Positions 44,542 through 53,934 of a stretch of DNA of 64,000 nucleotides are shown here, piece after piece. Position numbers and translations under genes: made by a program. Below the pieces are notes generated by a model. It saw only the letters and a program-made list of their open reading frames with translations. It did no database searches and was not told the origin of the DNA. This stretch comes from Bryobacterales bacterium (GTDB lineage: Bacteria > Acidobacteriota > Terriglobia > Bryobacterales > Bryobacteraceae), in assembly GCA_016789905.1 (NCBI GenBank), contig JAEUQC010000140.1:25638-89637 (forward strand). The letters are read 5' to 3'. Within the stretch, counting starts at the first letter, position 1; every line of letters starts with the position of its first letter.

Positions 44542-45839
44542 AGCGCTTCGCCGGTGCGAATGAAGAGTTGATCGTCAACAGCGATGGGGCTGGCGAGCGT
44601 GTAGCCGTCCAGCTTGCTGACGCCGAGAATCTCAAACTGCGGCCCGGCTTTGATGACCGTCGTCGTGCCCTCTTCGTTGATGTTGTAGAGCTTGCCATCG
44701 GCCAGCAGCGGTGAAGAACTGTACGTTCCCAGTTCGATGCGCTGGCTTTCATAGAGCGGCTTGCCCGTCTTTAGATCCAGGCAGTTCATGGTGCCGTTGT
44801 CTTTCAGCACATAGAGCAGCGTGCCGTCGGTGGCGGAGGTGGGAACGTCAGGGCCCAGGTTATTGGTCCAGAGTTCGGCTTTGCCGGTAACGTCGCCGCG
44901 CTGGCCGGCCTTGAATGAGACGTACGGCTTGCCGCGGTTGGCGCCAACAACAACTTGATCGCCGACGGTGAGCAGGCCGGCAATGGTGCGGTTCATTTGG
45001 AACGCCGAAGGATTGAAGCCGCCAATGCGCCAGAGTTCCTTGCCGGTGGCGGGGTCCTGCCCGGTGGCGATGTCGCCGCCGAAAACGACCAGTTCCTTCT
45101 TGCCATTGACAATGGCCATCTGCGGCGTGCCGTAGTTGTCCTTCGATTCCACGATGCCGGGCGCGGGGCGAAGCTCCTTCCAAATGGTCTTGCCGGTGGC
45201 CTTGTCGAATGCGGCAGTGTAGGAAGGATTCTCGCTGCGGTAGCCGTGAACGACTTGCACATAAAGCCGGTCCCCGTCGAGCAGGGGTGTGGAAGCGTAG
45301 CCGTGGTTAAGGCCCACTTGGCCGTAGTCTTCCACCAGATCGCGTTTCCAGACGCGCTTGCCGGCCGCGGTGAAACAGAAGAGGCGGACGTTGCCGGTCA
45401 TGATCCAGACGTGTTTGCCATCGGTGATGGGGGAGGGTGAAGAGGAGTTCTGCTTGCGGAAAAGCTGGTTGCCGTTGTCGACTTCGGCGCGCCACTTTTC
45501 CTTGCCGTTCTTGCGATCAAGCGCGAGCAGGAAGATCTTATCGCTCGTCGCTTCGCCCTTGCGGCTCAGCTTCTTGGTGTCGTAGGTGGGGTTGACGAAG
45601 CCGGCTTCGGCCGTGGTGACGTATACCGTGTCGCCCCACACGACGGGCGTGGCGGCGCTCCAACTCGGCATCTTGGTTTTCCAGATGATATTCTCGGTCT
45701 CCGACCATTTCACCGGCAGGTTATGCGCCTTGGGGGCGTAGCCGGTGAAGCGAGGGCCGCGCCATTGGGGCCAATAGGTGTCCTGAGCAATGGCGGCGGC
45801 GAATCCGAGAAGTATGAGGAAAGAGGCTCGCAGTAGCAC
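44517..45839 (-). CDS. secreted PQQ-like beta-propeller protein
   Basis: A 440-residue protein with a leader (MLLRASFLILLGFAAAIAQ) and repeated outer-strand motifs of eight-bladed quinoprotein-like propellers, such as WPQWRGPRFTGYAP, IFLLALDRKNGKEKWRAEVD, LYVQVVHGYRSEN and LTVGDQVVVGANRG. These resemble BamB-like or PQQ_2 repeats; no cysteine pair or PQQ-binding acid can be assigned, so a binding or scaffolding role in the periplasm is more likely than dehydrogenase activity. The start is GTG at 45837-45839. It is divergent from the esterase at 45864 with only 24 nt between starts, so overlapping promoters are likely. Confidence 0.85.
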   Translation of the reverse strand: MLLRASFLILLGFAAAIAQDTYWPQWRGPRFTGYAPKAHNLPVKWSETENIIWKTKMPSWSAATPVVWGDTVYVTTAEAGFVNPTYDTKKLSRKGEATSDKIFLLALDRKNGKEKWRAEVDNGNQLFRKQNSSSPSPITDGKHVWIMTGNVRLFCFTAAGKRVWKRDLVEDYGQVGLNHGYASTPLLDGDRLYVQVVHGYRSENPSYTAAFDKATGKTIWKELRPAPGIVESKDNYGTPQMAIVNGKKELVVFGGDIATGQDPATGKELWRIGGFNPSAFQMNRTIAGLLTVGDQVVVGANRGKPYVSFKAGQRGDVTGKAELWTNNLGPDVPTSATDGTLLYVLKDNGTMNCLDLKTGKPLYESQRIELGTYSSSPLLADGKLYNINEEGTTTVIKAGPQFEILGVSKLDGYTLASPIAVDDQLFIRTGEALYCIGRKK

Positions 45840-45863
45840 AGGAATAGTCTAAGCTTTTCGGGT

Positions 45864-46640
45864 ATGAGGCACGCAAGCGCACTGTTGCTGGCAACAGCGG
45901 CAATCCTATTCGGGCAGGAACGGGCGATGGAGTACAAACCGGGGTTGTCGCTCCATGTCTATCAGCCGGAGGCGTGGAAGGCGGGGCAAAAACGGACTGC
46001 CATCGTGTTCTTCTTCGGAGGCGGATGGACTGGCGGAACCGTGAAGCAGTTCGAGCCGCATGCAAAACATTTCGCAAAACTAGGGGTGGTGGCGATCTGC
46101 GCCGACTATCGCGTGAAGACGCGGCACAACACGACGCCCTTTGACGCAATCGACGATGGAAAGGCGGCCATCGCATACGTGCGAAAACATGCGAAGGAAC
46201 TGGGAATCGACGGGAATCGAATCGTGGCGGCGGGCGGATCGGCCGGGGGGCACGTGGCGGCGTCGGCGGCCATTCTAAAGCCCATCGATCACAAGATCGC
46301 GGCGCTCGTCCTGTTCAATCCGGTGGTGGATACGACGGCGGCGGGTTACGGCGCGGAGAAGGTGGCGGGACGGGAAACGGAGGCGTCGCCCGTTCACAAC
46401 GTGACGCGCGGCGTGCCACCGGCAATTCTATTCCACGGCACCGCGGATACAACGGTGCCATTCGCGAACGCGGAAACCTTCTGCGCGCGGTTGACGGCCG
46501 CCGGCAGTCGCTGCGAACTGGTGCCGTACGAAGGCCAGGCGCACGGGTTTTTCAACGCAACGCGCGCCGGCGGGAAGTTCTATCCGGACACAGTGGCGAA
46601 GGCCGAAGCGTTCCTGCGCTCGCTGCGCTTGATAGACTGA
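45864..46640 (+). CDS. secreted alpha/beta hydrolase (carboxylesterase, BD-FAE type)
   Basis: A 258-residue esterase with a leader (MRHASALLLATAAILFG). The oxyanion region is FFFGGGWTGG, the nucleophile elbow GGSAGG contains Ser126, and the acid is in GTADTTVPF with the His in GQAHGFFN. This layout matches the BD-FAE/pectin-acetylesterase-like group that removes acyl groups from plant glycans or other esters. The substrate is not fixed by sequence. It is divergent from the PQQ-propeller gene and 9 nt upstream of the membrane-protein gene, so the latter is probably co-transcribed. Confidence 0.85.
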   Translation: MRHASALLLATAAILFGQERAMEYKPGLSLHVYQPEAWKAGQKRTAIVFFFGGGWTGGTVKQFEPHAKHFAKLGVVAICADYRVKTRHNTTPFDAIDDGKAAIAYVRKHAKELGIDGNRIVAAGGSAGGHVAASAAILKPIDHKIAALVLFNPVVDTTAAGYGAEKVAGRETEASPVHNVTRGVPPAILFHGTADTTVPFANAETFCARLTAAGSRCELVPYEGQAHGFFNATRAGGKFYPDTVAKAEAFLRSLRLID

Positions 46641-46649
46641 ACATCTTCT

Positions 46650-47498
46650 ATGTCGATTGACTGGTCCCTTCTGCCCGTAGCCTTTGCCGGAGGCGCCTTG
46701 GGCGCCGCGCTAGGCGCCAGTGCCGCCTTCATCTTCACTGGCATCTTCGTTCTGATTGGCGTGGCGATTGCCGCCGGCGGAGGGGGTAAGGAGTTCATCG
46801 CCAACGTGGCGTTTGGTCCGCTGCTGGGGCCTCACATCAGCTTCGCCGGGGGCGTGGCCGCGGCCGCGTTCGCGATGAAGAAAGGGCATCACCCGGCGGG
46901 GCGCGACCTGGGCCGCGGGTTGGCCGGCGTGAACAGGCCGGATGTGCTGATTGTGGGGGGCGTGTTCGGCGTAATCGGCTTCATACTGCAGGCGCTGATC
47001 GCCGCGACGCCCGTGGGGCCGATGACCGATTCGGTGGCGTTGACAGTGTTCCTCTCCGCCGTCATCGCGCGGCTGGCGTATGGAAAAACGGGGCTATTTG
47101 GCGACCGCGCCCAGCCGGGCGAATGGCTGGCCTTTCAGCGCGATTGGCCGCAAGTGGTGGCGCTGGGCGCGGTGCTGGGGTTGGCGTCGGCGTATCTGTT
47201 GAAGACCATCGGCGCCGACAAAGGCGGCGATGTAGCTGGCTTTGGATTCGCGGCGACGGGCCTGCTGTTCCTGCACACCGGGACCACCGTGCCGGTGTGG
47301 CATCACATCGCCTTGCCGGCCGCCATTGCGTTCACCGCAACCGGCGGCAATCTCTACGCGGGCATGGGCGCGGGCGTGGCGGGCGCCGTGCTCGGCGAGC
47401 TATATGCGCGCTTGTTCCTGAATCACGGAGACACGCATATTGACCCGCCGGCGGCGGCAATTGCGACAATGACTGTGTTGCTGAAACTGCTGTCCTAA
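46650..47498 (+). CDS. polytopic membrane protein of unknown function
   Basis: A 282-residue, Gly/Ala-rich protein with about eight hydrophobic segments (AFIFTGIFVLIGVAIAAGG, VLIVGGVFGVIGFILQALIA, VVALGAVLGLASAYLLKTIG, AAIAFTATGGNLYAGMGAGV). It has no signal peptide of its own and no transporter signature I can name. It follows the esterase by 9 nt and overlaps the convergent crystallin-like gene by 4 nt. An inner-membrane permease is likely. Confidence 0.7.
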   Translation: MSIDWSLLPVAFAGGALGAALGASAAFIFTGIFVLIGVAIAAGGGGKEFIANVAFGPLLGPHISFAGGVAAAAFAMKKGHHPAGRDLGRGLAGVNRPDVLIVGGVFGVIGFILQALIAATPVGPMTDSVALTVFLSAVIARLAYGKTGLFGDRAQPGEWLAFQRDWPQVVALGAVLGLASAYLLKTIGADKGGDVAGFGFAATGLLFLHTGTTVPVWHHIALPAAIAFTATGGNLYAGMGAGVAGAVLGELYARLFLNHGDTHIDPPAAAIATMTVLLKLLS

Positions 47499-49420
47499 CG
47501 GGTGCGCACGGACTGCACGGGCGCGGCGGCCTCATAGCGCCACCATGTGCCCGGCATCTGCATCAGGTCCGCCGTGTCGGCGGTGATGGTCTGCGTGCGG
47601 CCGCCGTAGTTGGCCTGTTCAAACAGGTCGAGCGCGGCGGCGCCATTCATGCGCACGGAGCGGAAGCCGGACTGCCAATTGGCAACGCTCGATAGCGGTT
47701 GGGCGGCGCTAAGGCAAACCGCTTCGCCGCCGTAGTTCGGCTGGCGATATAGACACGGGCCGTTGTTGCCCGATGGGGTCTGCGCGACAACGGGGCCCTT
47801 CGCGGGGATGGCCACGGCGCCGGGGAGTGTGGCCGCCGCAGGTACGGCGTTAGACGACGGAGCGCGGAGCGTCTCTCCGTCCTGCGCGGTTGCCACGCGG
47901 CGGCGGCCGTTGGCTTCGTATTCCACCGTGAGCGTTTTCACCACGCCGGGCGCCGGATCGGCGCCGAAGGTCTCGCCGGTCACCGGCACATCAATGCGCA
48001 GGCCCAAGCGGCGCGCGCTCACCGTGTTGGTCACGTCGATGGTGCGGCCGGGCACGCCATACGTGGCGCTAATCACGTTGAAAGTCGTAATGGGCGGCAA
48101 CACAAGCATTTCCGCGTCCTTCACGATTGCCACCTGGCGCTGGCCGTTGTATTCATATTCCACGGTGAGCGTCTTCACCGTGCCGGGCGCGGGGTCCGTG
48201 CCCAGCGTGTCGCCATTGACGGGCATCTCAATCGAGTCGCTGACGATGCGGCTGGCGACCGCGCGAGTGACATCGGCCGCGGCGCGGCGTCCGCCGCTAT
48301 AATTGGCGCGCAGGATGCGGAGCATCCCGGCCGGCGCGGCCTTATTGATGCGAAGCGTCTCACCATCGCGGGCCGTAACCAGTTGCCGCTGTCCGTTGTA
48401 GTCGTACTCAACAGACAGCGTCTTCTGCACGCCGGGGGCCGGATCCACGCCCAGCGTCGCACCGCTAACGGCTACTTCCAGCGTGTCGGCGTTAATCATG
48501 CGCTGGATGGCGGCGGTGACATCGGCCGTCCCGGCGCGGCCACCGGTGTAAAGTGCCTTCACCACCTGCAGGGCGCTGGCCGGCGCGGTCTTGTTGATGC
48601 GAAGCGTTTCGCCATCGCGGGCGGTAACCAGTTGGCGCTGGCCATTGTAATCGTACTCAACAGACAGCGTTTTCTGCACGCCGGGAGCGGGATCGGTACC
48701 GATGGTCGCGCCGCTAACGGCTACTTCCAGCGTGTCGGCGGTGATCATGCGTTGCATTGCGGCCGTGACATCAGCGCTGCCGGCGCGGCCGCCGGTGTAG
48801 AGCGCCTTTACGATCCTCAGGTTCCCCGTGGCCGCGGCCGCCACGCCAACGGGCAGGCGCAGCGTCTCGCCCTCGGCGATGGTGGCGGTTGTGGCGGCAT
48901 TGTTATAGATGTACTCGACCACAAGCGACTTCTTTACAGCCGGGGCGGGATCGCCGCCGAGATTCGCGTTGCTGACCAGCAGCTCGACCCGCGCGTTGAC
49001 GATCCTGCCGTTCAGCAGATCGGTCACATCCTTCATTCGCTTGCCGTCGCCGTACTGCGCCTTTGTGATGCGCAGCGATTCCGCCGGAGCGGCAGGTGCC
49101 GCCGGGGCGTTACCAGCCGCCGGGGCGTTACCAATGGAGAGCGTGTCAAAATCACTGGCGCGCGCCGTGCGGCGGAAGATTCCCTGGCGATACTCAACAC
49201 TCAGCGTCTTGCGCGTGTTCGGAACCGGATCAACACCAAGCGTCTCCGCATTCACCTGAAGCGTCAGGCCGCCATTGGAAACCAGCGAACGGACGCGTTC
49301 GGTGACATCGGCCTGCGTGGATCCGGCTCCATAGGTGGCGCGAAGCACCTCGAACTTGAGTTGCAGTTGAGCCCAGGACGGGAAAGAGACAAGGAGAAGC
49401 GAGAGAAGAAGTCGTTGCAT
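47495..49420 (-). CDS. secreted protein with six DUF3395-like repeats and a beta/gamma-crystallin domain
   Basis: A 641-residue protein with a leader (MQRLLLSLLLVSFPSWAQ). Six repeats of about 75-80 residues follow, each with the pattern L-(R/x)-I-x-x-A-x-Y-x-G-...-DVT-...-LGxDPAPGVxKTLxVEYxYNGQRxxxTxxDGETLRI, resembling the DUF3395/DnaJC11-C module. Residues about 555-641 are a beta/gamma-crystallin pair (CLYRQPNYGGEAVCLSAA, then LFEQANYGGRTQTITADTAD), which in other proteins binds calcium. Repeats 3 and 4 are almost identical, showing recent duplication. It is probably a surface or matrix protein. It starts 57 nt from the divergent CocE-like gene, so a shared promoter region is likely. Confidence 0.85.
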   Translation of the reverse strand: MQRLLLSLLLVSFPSWAQLQLKFEVLRATYGAGSTQADVTERVRSLVSNGGLTLQVNAETLGVDPVPNTRKTLSVEYRQGIFRRTARASDFDTLSIGNAPAAGNAPAAPAAPAESLRITKAQYGDGKRMKDVTDLLNGRIVNARVELLVSNANLGGDPAPAVKKSLVVEYIYNNAATTATIAEGETLRLPVGVAAAATGNLRIVKALYTGGRAGSADVTAAMQRMITADTLEVAVSGATIGTDPAPGVQKTLSVEYDYNGQRQLVTARDGETLRINKTAPASALQVVKALYTGGRAGTADVTAAIQRMINADTLEVAVSGATLGVDPAPGVQKTLSVEYDYNGQRQLVTARDGETLRINKAAPAGMLRILRANYSGGRRAAADVTRAVASRIVSDSIEMPVNGDTLGTDPAPGTVKTLTVEYEYNGQRQVAIVKDAEMLVLPPITTFNVISATYGVPGRTIDVTNTVSARRLGLRIDVPVTGETFGADPAPGVVKTLTVEYEANGRRRVATAQDGETLRAPSSNAVPAAATLPGAVAIPAKGPVVAQTPSGNNGPCLYRQPNYGGEAVCLSAAQPLSSVANWQSGFRSVRMNGAAALDLFEQANYGGRTQTITADTADLMQMPGTWWRYEAAAPVQSVRTR

Positions 49421-49477
49421 ATTGCCTCACGTTGGATGGCGGTGGCCTCTATGATGTTACCGGGATATGATCTCTGC

Positions 49478-51187
49478 ATGGTGAAAATTGCCGCATGTTT
49501 GGCTGGCCTGGCGCTGGCGGGAGGATTGATGGCGCAGCAGGAACGGGTGCGCGTGGAAAGCCACGTCGCGGTGAAGATGCGCGACGGTGTGACTCTCTAT
49601 GCCGATATCTACCGGCCCGCGCGGGATGGAAAGTTCCCGGTCATCGTCATTCGTACGCCCTACGGCGTGCAGCGCGACGGCGTGCACGCGAACTGTTTCC
49701 AGCTTGCCGGGAATGGGTACGTGGTGGTGAACCAGGACGTCCGCGGCCGCTTTGAAAGTGATGGGAAGTGGACGCCCTTCATGGACGAAGGGAAAGACGG
49801 CTACGACACCATTGAGTGGGCGGCGAAGCAGCCGTGGTCCAACGGGCGCGTCGGGTCGCAGGGCGGTTCGTACCTGGGTAACAACCAGTGGCTGGCCGGG
49901 GCGGAGGCTCCGCCGCATCTGCTGGCCATGTTCCCGGCGGTGGCTTCCACAAGCATCTATCACAACTGGGCGTATTTCGGCGGCGCCTACCGGCTATCGT
50001 TCAACTTCGGCTGGGGAGTGGTGCGTATGCCACATCGCATTATGCAGCCGCAGAACTGGCACACCGATAAGTTCGTGCCCGGCACCATGAAGTACGACTC
50101 CATTCTGCGCCACGTCCCCCTCGGCGAAGGCGACCTGCACAGCAGCGGAACGGCCGTGGGCCACTATCGCGACTGGCTGAAACACGAAACCTACGACGCC
50201 TACTGGAAAGGCGCCTCGGTGGAGGACCGCTTCGACGAAATCAAAGTACCCGTGCACACCTCAGGCGGCTGGTGGGACATATTTCTGGCCGGCACCATAA
50301 ATGGCTACGTGGGTATGAAGAAGAAGGGCGCGAAGATGTTGATCGGCCCCTGGGGCCACGGTCCTAGCCGCAAGTTCGGCGAGGTGGATTTTGGGCCCGG
50401 CGCCATGCGCGACCTGCATTCCTACGAGCTCAAGTGGTTCGACCGTTGGGTGAAGGGCATCGAAAACGGCGTGGACAAAGAGCCGCCGGTGGAGATCTTC
50501 TACATGGGCGCCAACCAGTGGCGCAAAGAGGCCGATTGGCCAATCCCGGGCACCGTCTATAAGCCCCTGTATCTGGCCGGCGGCAAATCGTTGACGTTCG
50601 ACAAGCCCTCCGCCGCGGGCCAGCTTTCCTATGTGGCCGACCCCGCCGACCCGGTTCCCACACTCGGCGGCAACAACTGCTGCGGCTCGCCGACCGTCGC
50701 CGGGCCGGTGGACCAGCGGCCAATCGAAGGCCGCGCTGACGTGTTGAGCTACACCTCCGCCGCCGTCACCGAACCCATAACCATCGCCGGGCCGGTGAAG
50801 ATGACGCTCCACGCTTCCACGGACGGCCCGGATACCGACTGGATGGTAAAGCTGGTGGACGTGGCGCCAGACGGCTTCGCCATGAATATCGCCGAAGGGA
50901 TTCTGCGGGCACGATTCCGCAATGGCCTAACCCGCGCCGAACTATTGAAGCCGGGGCAAACCTATGAATTCACCGTCGACATGGTGGGCACCGCGAACGT
51001 CTTCCTGCCGGGCCACCGCATCCGCGTCGACATCATGTCCAGCAACTTCCCGCAGTTCAGTGTGAACCCAAATACGGGCGAACCACTGGCCACGGCGGGA
51101 CGCGGACGCAAGGCCACGAACTCCGTGTTTCACGGCGGCGCCAAGCCATCGGCCATTATCCTGCCCGTGGTGCACGCGCTGCCGTAG
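49478..51187 (+). CDS. CocE/NonD-family hydrolase (X-Pro dipeptidyl-peptidase/glutaryl acylase-like)
   Basis: A 569-residue exported enzyme (leader MVKIAACLAGLALAGGLMAQ). The S15-type alpha/beta hydrolase core has MRDGVTLYADIYRPA at the start, PVIVIRTPYG, the nucleophile motif GGSYLGNNQW, the acid region HTSGGWWDIFL and the catalytic His in GPWGHGPSRKFG. The jelly-roll C-terminal domain of the family follows (VKMTLHASTDGPDTDWMVKL, GHRIRVDIMSSNFPQF). It hydrolyses esters or amides such as acyl-substituted amines or peptides. The frame is open far upstream, but that part is antisense to the crystallin gene; ATG 49478 starts the leader. Confidence 0.88.
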   Translation: MVKIAACLAGLALAGGLMAQQERVRVESHVAVKMRDGVTLYADIYRPARDGKFPVIVIRTPYGVQRDGVHANCFQLAGNGYVVVNQDVRGRFESDGKWTPFMDEGKDGYDTIEWAAKQPWSNGRVGSQGGSYLGNNQWLAGAEAPPHLLAMFPAVASTSIYHNWAYFGGAYRLSFNFGWGVVRMPHRIMQPQNWHTDKFVPGTMKYDSILRHVPLGEGDLHSSGTAVGHYRDWLKHETYDAYWKGASVEDRFDEIKVPVHTSGGWWDIFLAGTINGYVGMKKKGAKMLIGPWGHGPSRKFGEVDFGPGAMRDLHSYELKWFDRWVKGIENGVDKEPPVEIFYMGANQWRKEADWPIPGTVYKPLYLAGGKSLTFDKPSAAGQLSYVADPADPVPTLGGNNCCGSPTVAGPVDQRPIEGRADVLSYTSAAVTEPITIAGPVKMTLHASTDGPDTDWMVKLVDVAPDGFAMNIAEGILRARFRNGLTRAELLKPGQTYEFTVDMVGTANVFLPGHRIRVDIMSSNFPQFSVNPNTGEPLATAGRGRKATNSVFHGGAKPSAIILPVVHALP

Positions 51188-51226
51188 GGCCATAACGCGA
51201 TATCTTGACTGGGAAGGATTTTCCCG

Positions 51227-51895
51227 TTGCCCTCCACTCTCGCGCTCATCCACACCAGTCCCGTGCTGGTTCCCATGTTCACTGCGCTGGCCAAACAGTT
51301 CCTGCCCGGCACCCGCGTCTTCCACATGGTGGACGAAAGCCTCATCGCCAACACCATTCGCGCCGGCAGTCTGCAAAAGGACACAGTCCGCCGCATCGCC
51401 GCGCAGATCGATTCCGCGCACCAGGCTGGCGCCGATGCCGTCATGCTCACCTGCTCCTCCATTGGCGCCGCGGTTCCCGTTGCGCGCCAGTTGTTCGATT
51501 TTCCCATCCTGCGCATCGACGAGCGGCTGGCCGCCGAGGCCGTCAGCAAAGGCCCGCGCATCGGTGTGCTGGCCACTCTGAACACCACGCTCGCGCCCAC
51601 CGTGGCCCTCGTCCAGGCCACCGCCGCCGAATTGGGCAAACCAGTGGAAATCACCGCGCACCTCTGCCAGGGCGCGTTTGAAGCGGTAATCGCCGGCGAT
51701 GTGGCCACGCACGACGCGGCCGTCGCCGCCGGCCTGCAACACCTCGCGCAAGCGAGCGATGTGATCGTGCTGGCCCAGGCCTCCATGGCGCGTGTCATTG
51801 ATGCGATGGGCGCGTCGCTACCCGCGCTGCCCATCCTCTCCAGTCCCGCGCTCGCCATGGAGCAGGCCCGCCAGGTTCTGGACGGGCTGGCATGA
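51227..51895 (+). CDS. aspartate/glutamate racemase-superfamily protein
   Basis: A 222-residue cytoplasmic protein of the Asp/Glu/hydantoin racemase superfamily. The first catalytic Cys is in AVMLTCSSIGAAVP. The second half has AHLCQGAFEAVI with a Cys and VIVLAQASMARV where a second Cys-Thr motif is common; here the position reads AQAS, so the second catalytic Cys may be missing or supplied by HLCQG. Members include racemases, maleate isomerases and arylmalonate decarboxylases. It starts at TTG 51227 and overlaps the MFS gene by 4 nt, leading the operon at 51-57 kb. Confidence 0.75.
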   Translation: MPSTLALIHTSPVLVPMFTALAKQFLPGTRVFHMVDESLIANTIRAGSLQKDTVRRIAAQIDSAHQAGADAVMLTCSSIGAAVPVARQLFDFPILRIDERLAAEAVSKGPRIGVLATLNTTLAPTVALVQATAAELGKPVEITAHLCQGAFEAVIAGDVATHDAAVAAGLQHLAQASDVIVLAQASMARVIDAMGASLPALPILSSPALAMEQARQVLDGLA

Positions 51896-53097
51896 ACCGT
51901 CACCTGATCCTCGCCCTGCTCGTCGCGCTGTCCATCATCACGTTTCTCGACCGGCTTTGCATCTCCGTCGCCGGGCCGCGCATGCAGGCCGATCTCGGCA
52001 TCCCGCCGGAACAATGGGGCGTTGTGCTCAGTTCCTTTGTGCTTGCCTATGGCCTGTTCGAAATCCCCACCGGCATGATGGGCGACCGGTCCGGCCAGCG
52101 CGGCGTACTCACGCGCATCGTGCTCTGGTGGTCCGGGTTCACCGCGCTCACCGGGTCCATCCAAAGCTTCCTGCCTCTCGTCGTCACCCGTTTCCTCTTC
52201 GGCGCGGGCGAAGCCGGGGCGTACCCCAACATGTCGGGCGTGGTGCGCCGCTGGTTCCCGGTGCATGAACGCGCGCGGGCGCAGGGCTTCATCTGGGGCG
52301 CCAGCCGCTTCGGCGGTGCGCTCGCCCCGCTGCTTGTTGTGCCTCTGCAACGGGCCTATGGCTGGCGCGCCAGTTTCTGGATCTTCGGCGTGGTGGGCGT
52401 CGTCTGGTGCGCGGTCTGGTGGCTCTACTATCGCGACGAAGGCGCGCCGCACCCGCCCGCGGCACACGCCGCGCCGGCCGGGCATATGTTCAGGTCCCCG
52501 CAGCTTTGGCTCATATGCGCCATGTATGGCTCCTATGCCTGGGGCTCCTGGTTCTTCTTCTCCTGGCTGCCAACGTTCCTTGTAAAGGGGCGCGGTTTCA
52601 CAGAGTCCGAAATGGCCGTCGCCGCCTCCCTCCCCTTCCTGCTCGGCACGGTTTCCAACATCGCCGGCGGGTACATCTCCGACGCGTCCGTCCGCCGCTG
52701 GGGCCTGCGCAGTGGCCGCCGCCGCATCGGCGTTGTCAGCCTTGTCGTCTCCGCCGCCGCGCTTCTGTTCGCCGCCACCACCGCGGAGCGCAACCTCACT
52801 GTCGTCTTTCTCACTCTCAGCTTCGCCATCATGGACCTCATGCTCCCCTCGGCCTGGGCCATCTGTCTGGACATCGGCGGCAGCCATTCCGGCGCGGTCA
52901 GCGGCGCTATGAACACGGCCGGCCAGCTTGGCGGTTTCGTCTGCACGCTGGTCTTCGGCTACGTCGTAAAATACTTCGACAGCTACAATGCGCCGCTGTT
53001 CGGCATCGCCGGCATGCTCCTTTTCGCCGCGTTTCTCTTCTCGCGCATCGACGCCACAATACCTCTTTTTCCAAAGGAAACCACGCAAAATGCATAA
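51892..53097 (+). CDS. MFS transporter (anion:cation symporter/hexuronate-like)
   Basis: A 401-residue integral membrane protein with about 12 transmembrane segments. The MFS signature between TM2 and TM3 reads GLFEIPTGMMGDRSGQRGV, and WSGFTALTGSIQSF and FLFGAGEAGAYPN resemble the ACS (ExuT/GudP/DgoT) family that imports acid sugars with H+. It starts within the racemase-like stop codon (ATGA) and overlaps the dehydrogenase gene by 8 nt, indicating coupled translation. Given its neighbours, the substrate is probably a sugar acid. Confidence 0.85.
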   Translation: MNRHLILALLVALSIITFLDRLCISVAGPRMQADLGIPPEQWGVVLSSFVLAYGLFEIPTGMMGDRSGQRGVLTRIVLWWSGFTALTGSIQSFLPLVVTRFLFGAGEAGAYPNMSGVVRRWFPVHERARAQGFIWGASRFGGALAPLLVVPLQRAYGWRASFWIFGVVGVVWCAVWWLYYRDEGAPHPPAAHAAPAGHMFRSPQLWLICAMYGSYAWGSWFFFSWLPTFLVKGRGFTESEMAVAASLPFLLGTVSNIAGGYISDASVRRWGLRSGRRRIGVVSLVVSAAALLFAATTAERNLTVVFLTLSFAIMDLMLPSAWAICLDIGGSHSGAVSGAMNTAGQLGGFVCTLVFGYVVKYFDSYNAPLFGIAGMLLFAAFLFSRIDATIPLFPKETTQNA

Positions 53098-53929
53098 ACT
53101 CGCTCTTCTTGGCGCCGGCGGCAAAATGGGCCTGCGCCTCACCGCCAACCTCATCGGCAGCCCGTTCGAAGTGCGGCACGTGGAGATCAGCGAACGCGGC
53201 CAACAGGCGCTGCGCGAAAAAGGAATTGAGACGGTCTCGCTTGACGATGCCCTGAACGGCGCCGGCGCGCTCCTGCTGGCCCTGCCCGATAACCGCATCG
53301 CCAGTGTGCTGGCAAGTATCGAAAACAAAATACCCGCCGGCACCATCGTCATTATGCTCGATGTCGCGGTCGCCCACGCCGGCCTGCTGCCCGCGCGGCC
53401 GGACCTCACCTACTTCATCACCCACCCCTGCCACCCGCCTGTCCTGAGCTACGAAACCGACCCCCTTGCCCACCGCGATTTCTTCGGCGGCGAACACGCC
53501 AAGCAGCACATCGTCTGCTGCCTGGCGCAGGGGCCGGAGGAGCACTACGCTATCGGTGAAGCCATCGCCCGCACTATCTACAAACCCGTCATGAACTCCC
53601 ACCGCTGCAATGTGGAGCAGATGGCGATTCTGGAGCCGGTGCTCTCGGAAACCATTCTCGGCACCTGTCTGATGATGCTCCGCGAAGCGACCGACGAGGC
53701 CGTTCGCCGCGGCGTGCCGGAAGCAGCCGCGCGAGATTTTATTCTCGGCCACATGCGCGTCGAACTCGCCATCGCGTTCCAGGAAAAGGAGGGCGCCTGC
53801 TTCTCCGACGGTGCGTTGAAAGCCATCGACCGCGCCAAACCCGTCATCTTCCAGCCCGATTGGAAAAGAGTCTTCGAATCCGAAGCCATCGCCGAATCCG
53901 TTCGCCACATCACCGATCCGAATAGTTGA
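53090..53929 (+). CDS. NAD-dependent dehydrogenase related to D-apionate oxidoisomerase/phosphogluconate dehydrogenase
   Basis: A 279-residue protein. The N-terminal Rossmann domain (LALLGAGGKMGLRLTANL) is followed by blocks characteristic of the PGDH_C/ApnO-like group: VIMLDVAVAHAGLL, FITHPCHPPVL, FFGGEHAKQHIVCCLAQG, SHRCNVEQMAILEP, LREATDEAVRRGVP and FILGHMRVELAIAF. ApnO converts D-apionate to 3-oxo-isoapionate in branched-pentose breakdown; related enzymes act on other 3-hydroxy acids, so the exact substrate is open. It overlaps the MFS gene by 8 nt and has AAAGGAAA in front of ATG 53090. The downstream hydrolase-like gene follows 5 nt later. Confidence 0.8.
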   Translation: MHKLALLGAGGKMGLRLTANLIGSPFEVRHVEISERGQQALREKGIETVSLDDALNGAGALLLALPDNRIASVLASIENKIPAGTIVIMLDVAVAHAGLLPARPDLTYFITHPCHPPVLSYETDPLAHRDFFGGEHAKQHIVCCLAQGPEEHYAIGEAIARTIYKPVMNSHRCNVEQMAILEPVLSETILGTCLMMLREATDEAVRRGVPEAAARDFILGHMRVELAIAFQEKEGACFSDGALKAIDRAKPVIFQPDWKRVFESEAIAESVRHITDPNS

Positions 53930-53934
53930 TTCCC

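Noticed and set aside
48383..49477. Long upstream extension of the CocE-like gene
   Set aside because: It is antisense to the crystallin-repeat gene; the signal peptide starts at ATG 49478.
51130..53409. 759-residue minus-strand frame opposite the racemase-MFS-dehydrogenase genes
   Set aside because: It is antisense to several clearly recognisable coding genes and has low-complexity Ala/Gly/Glu composition.
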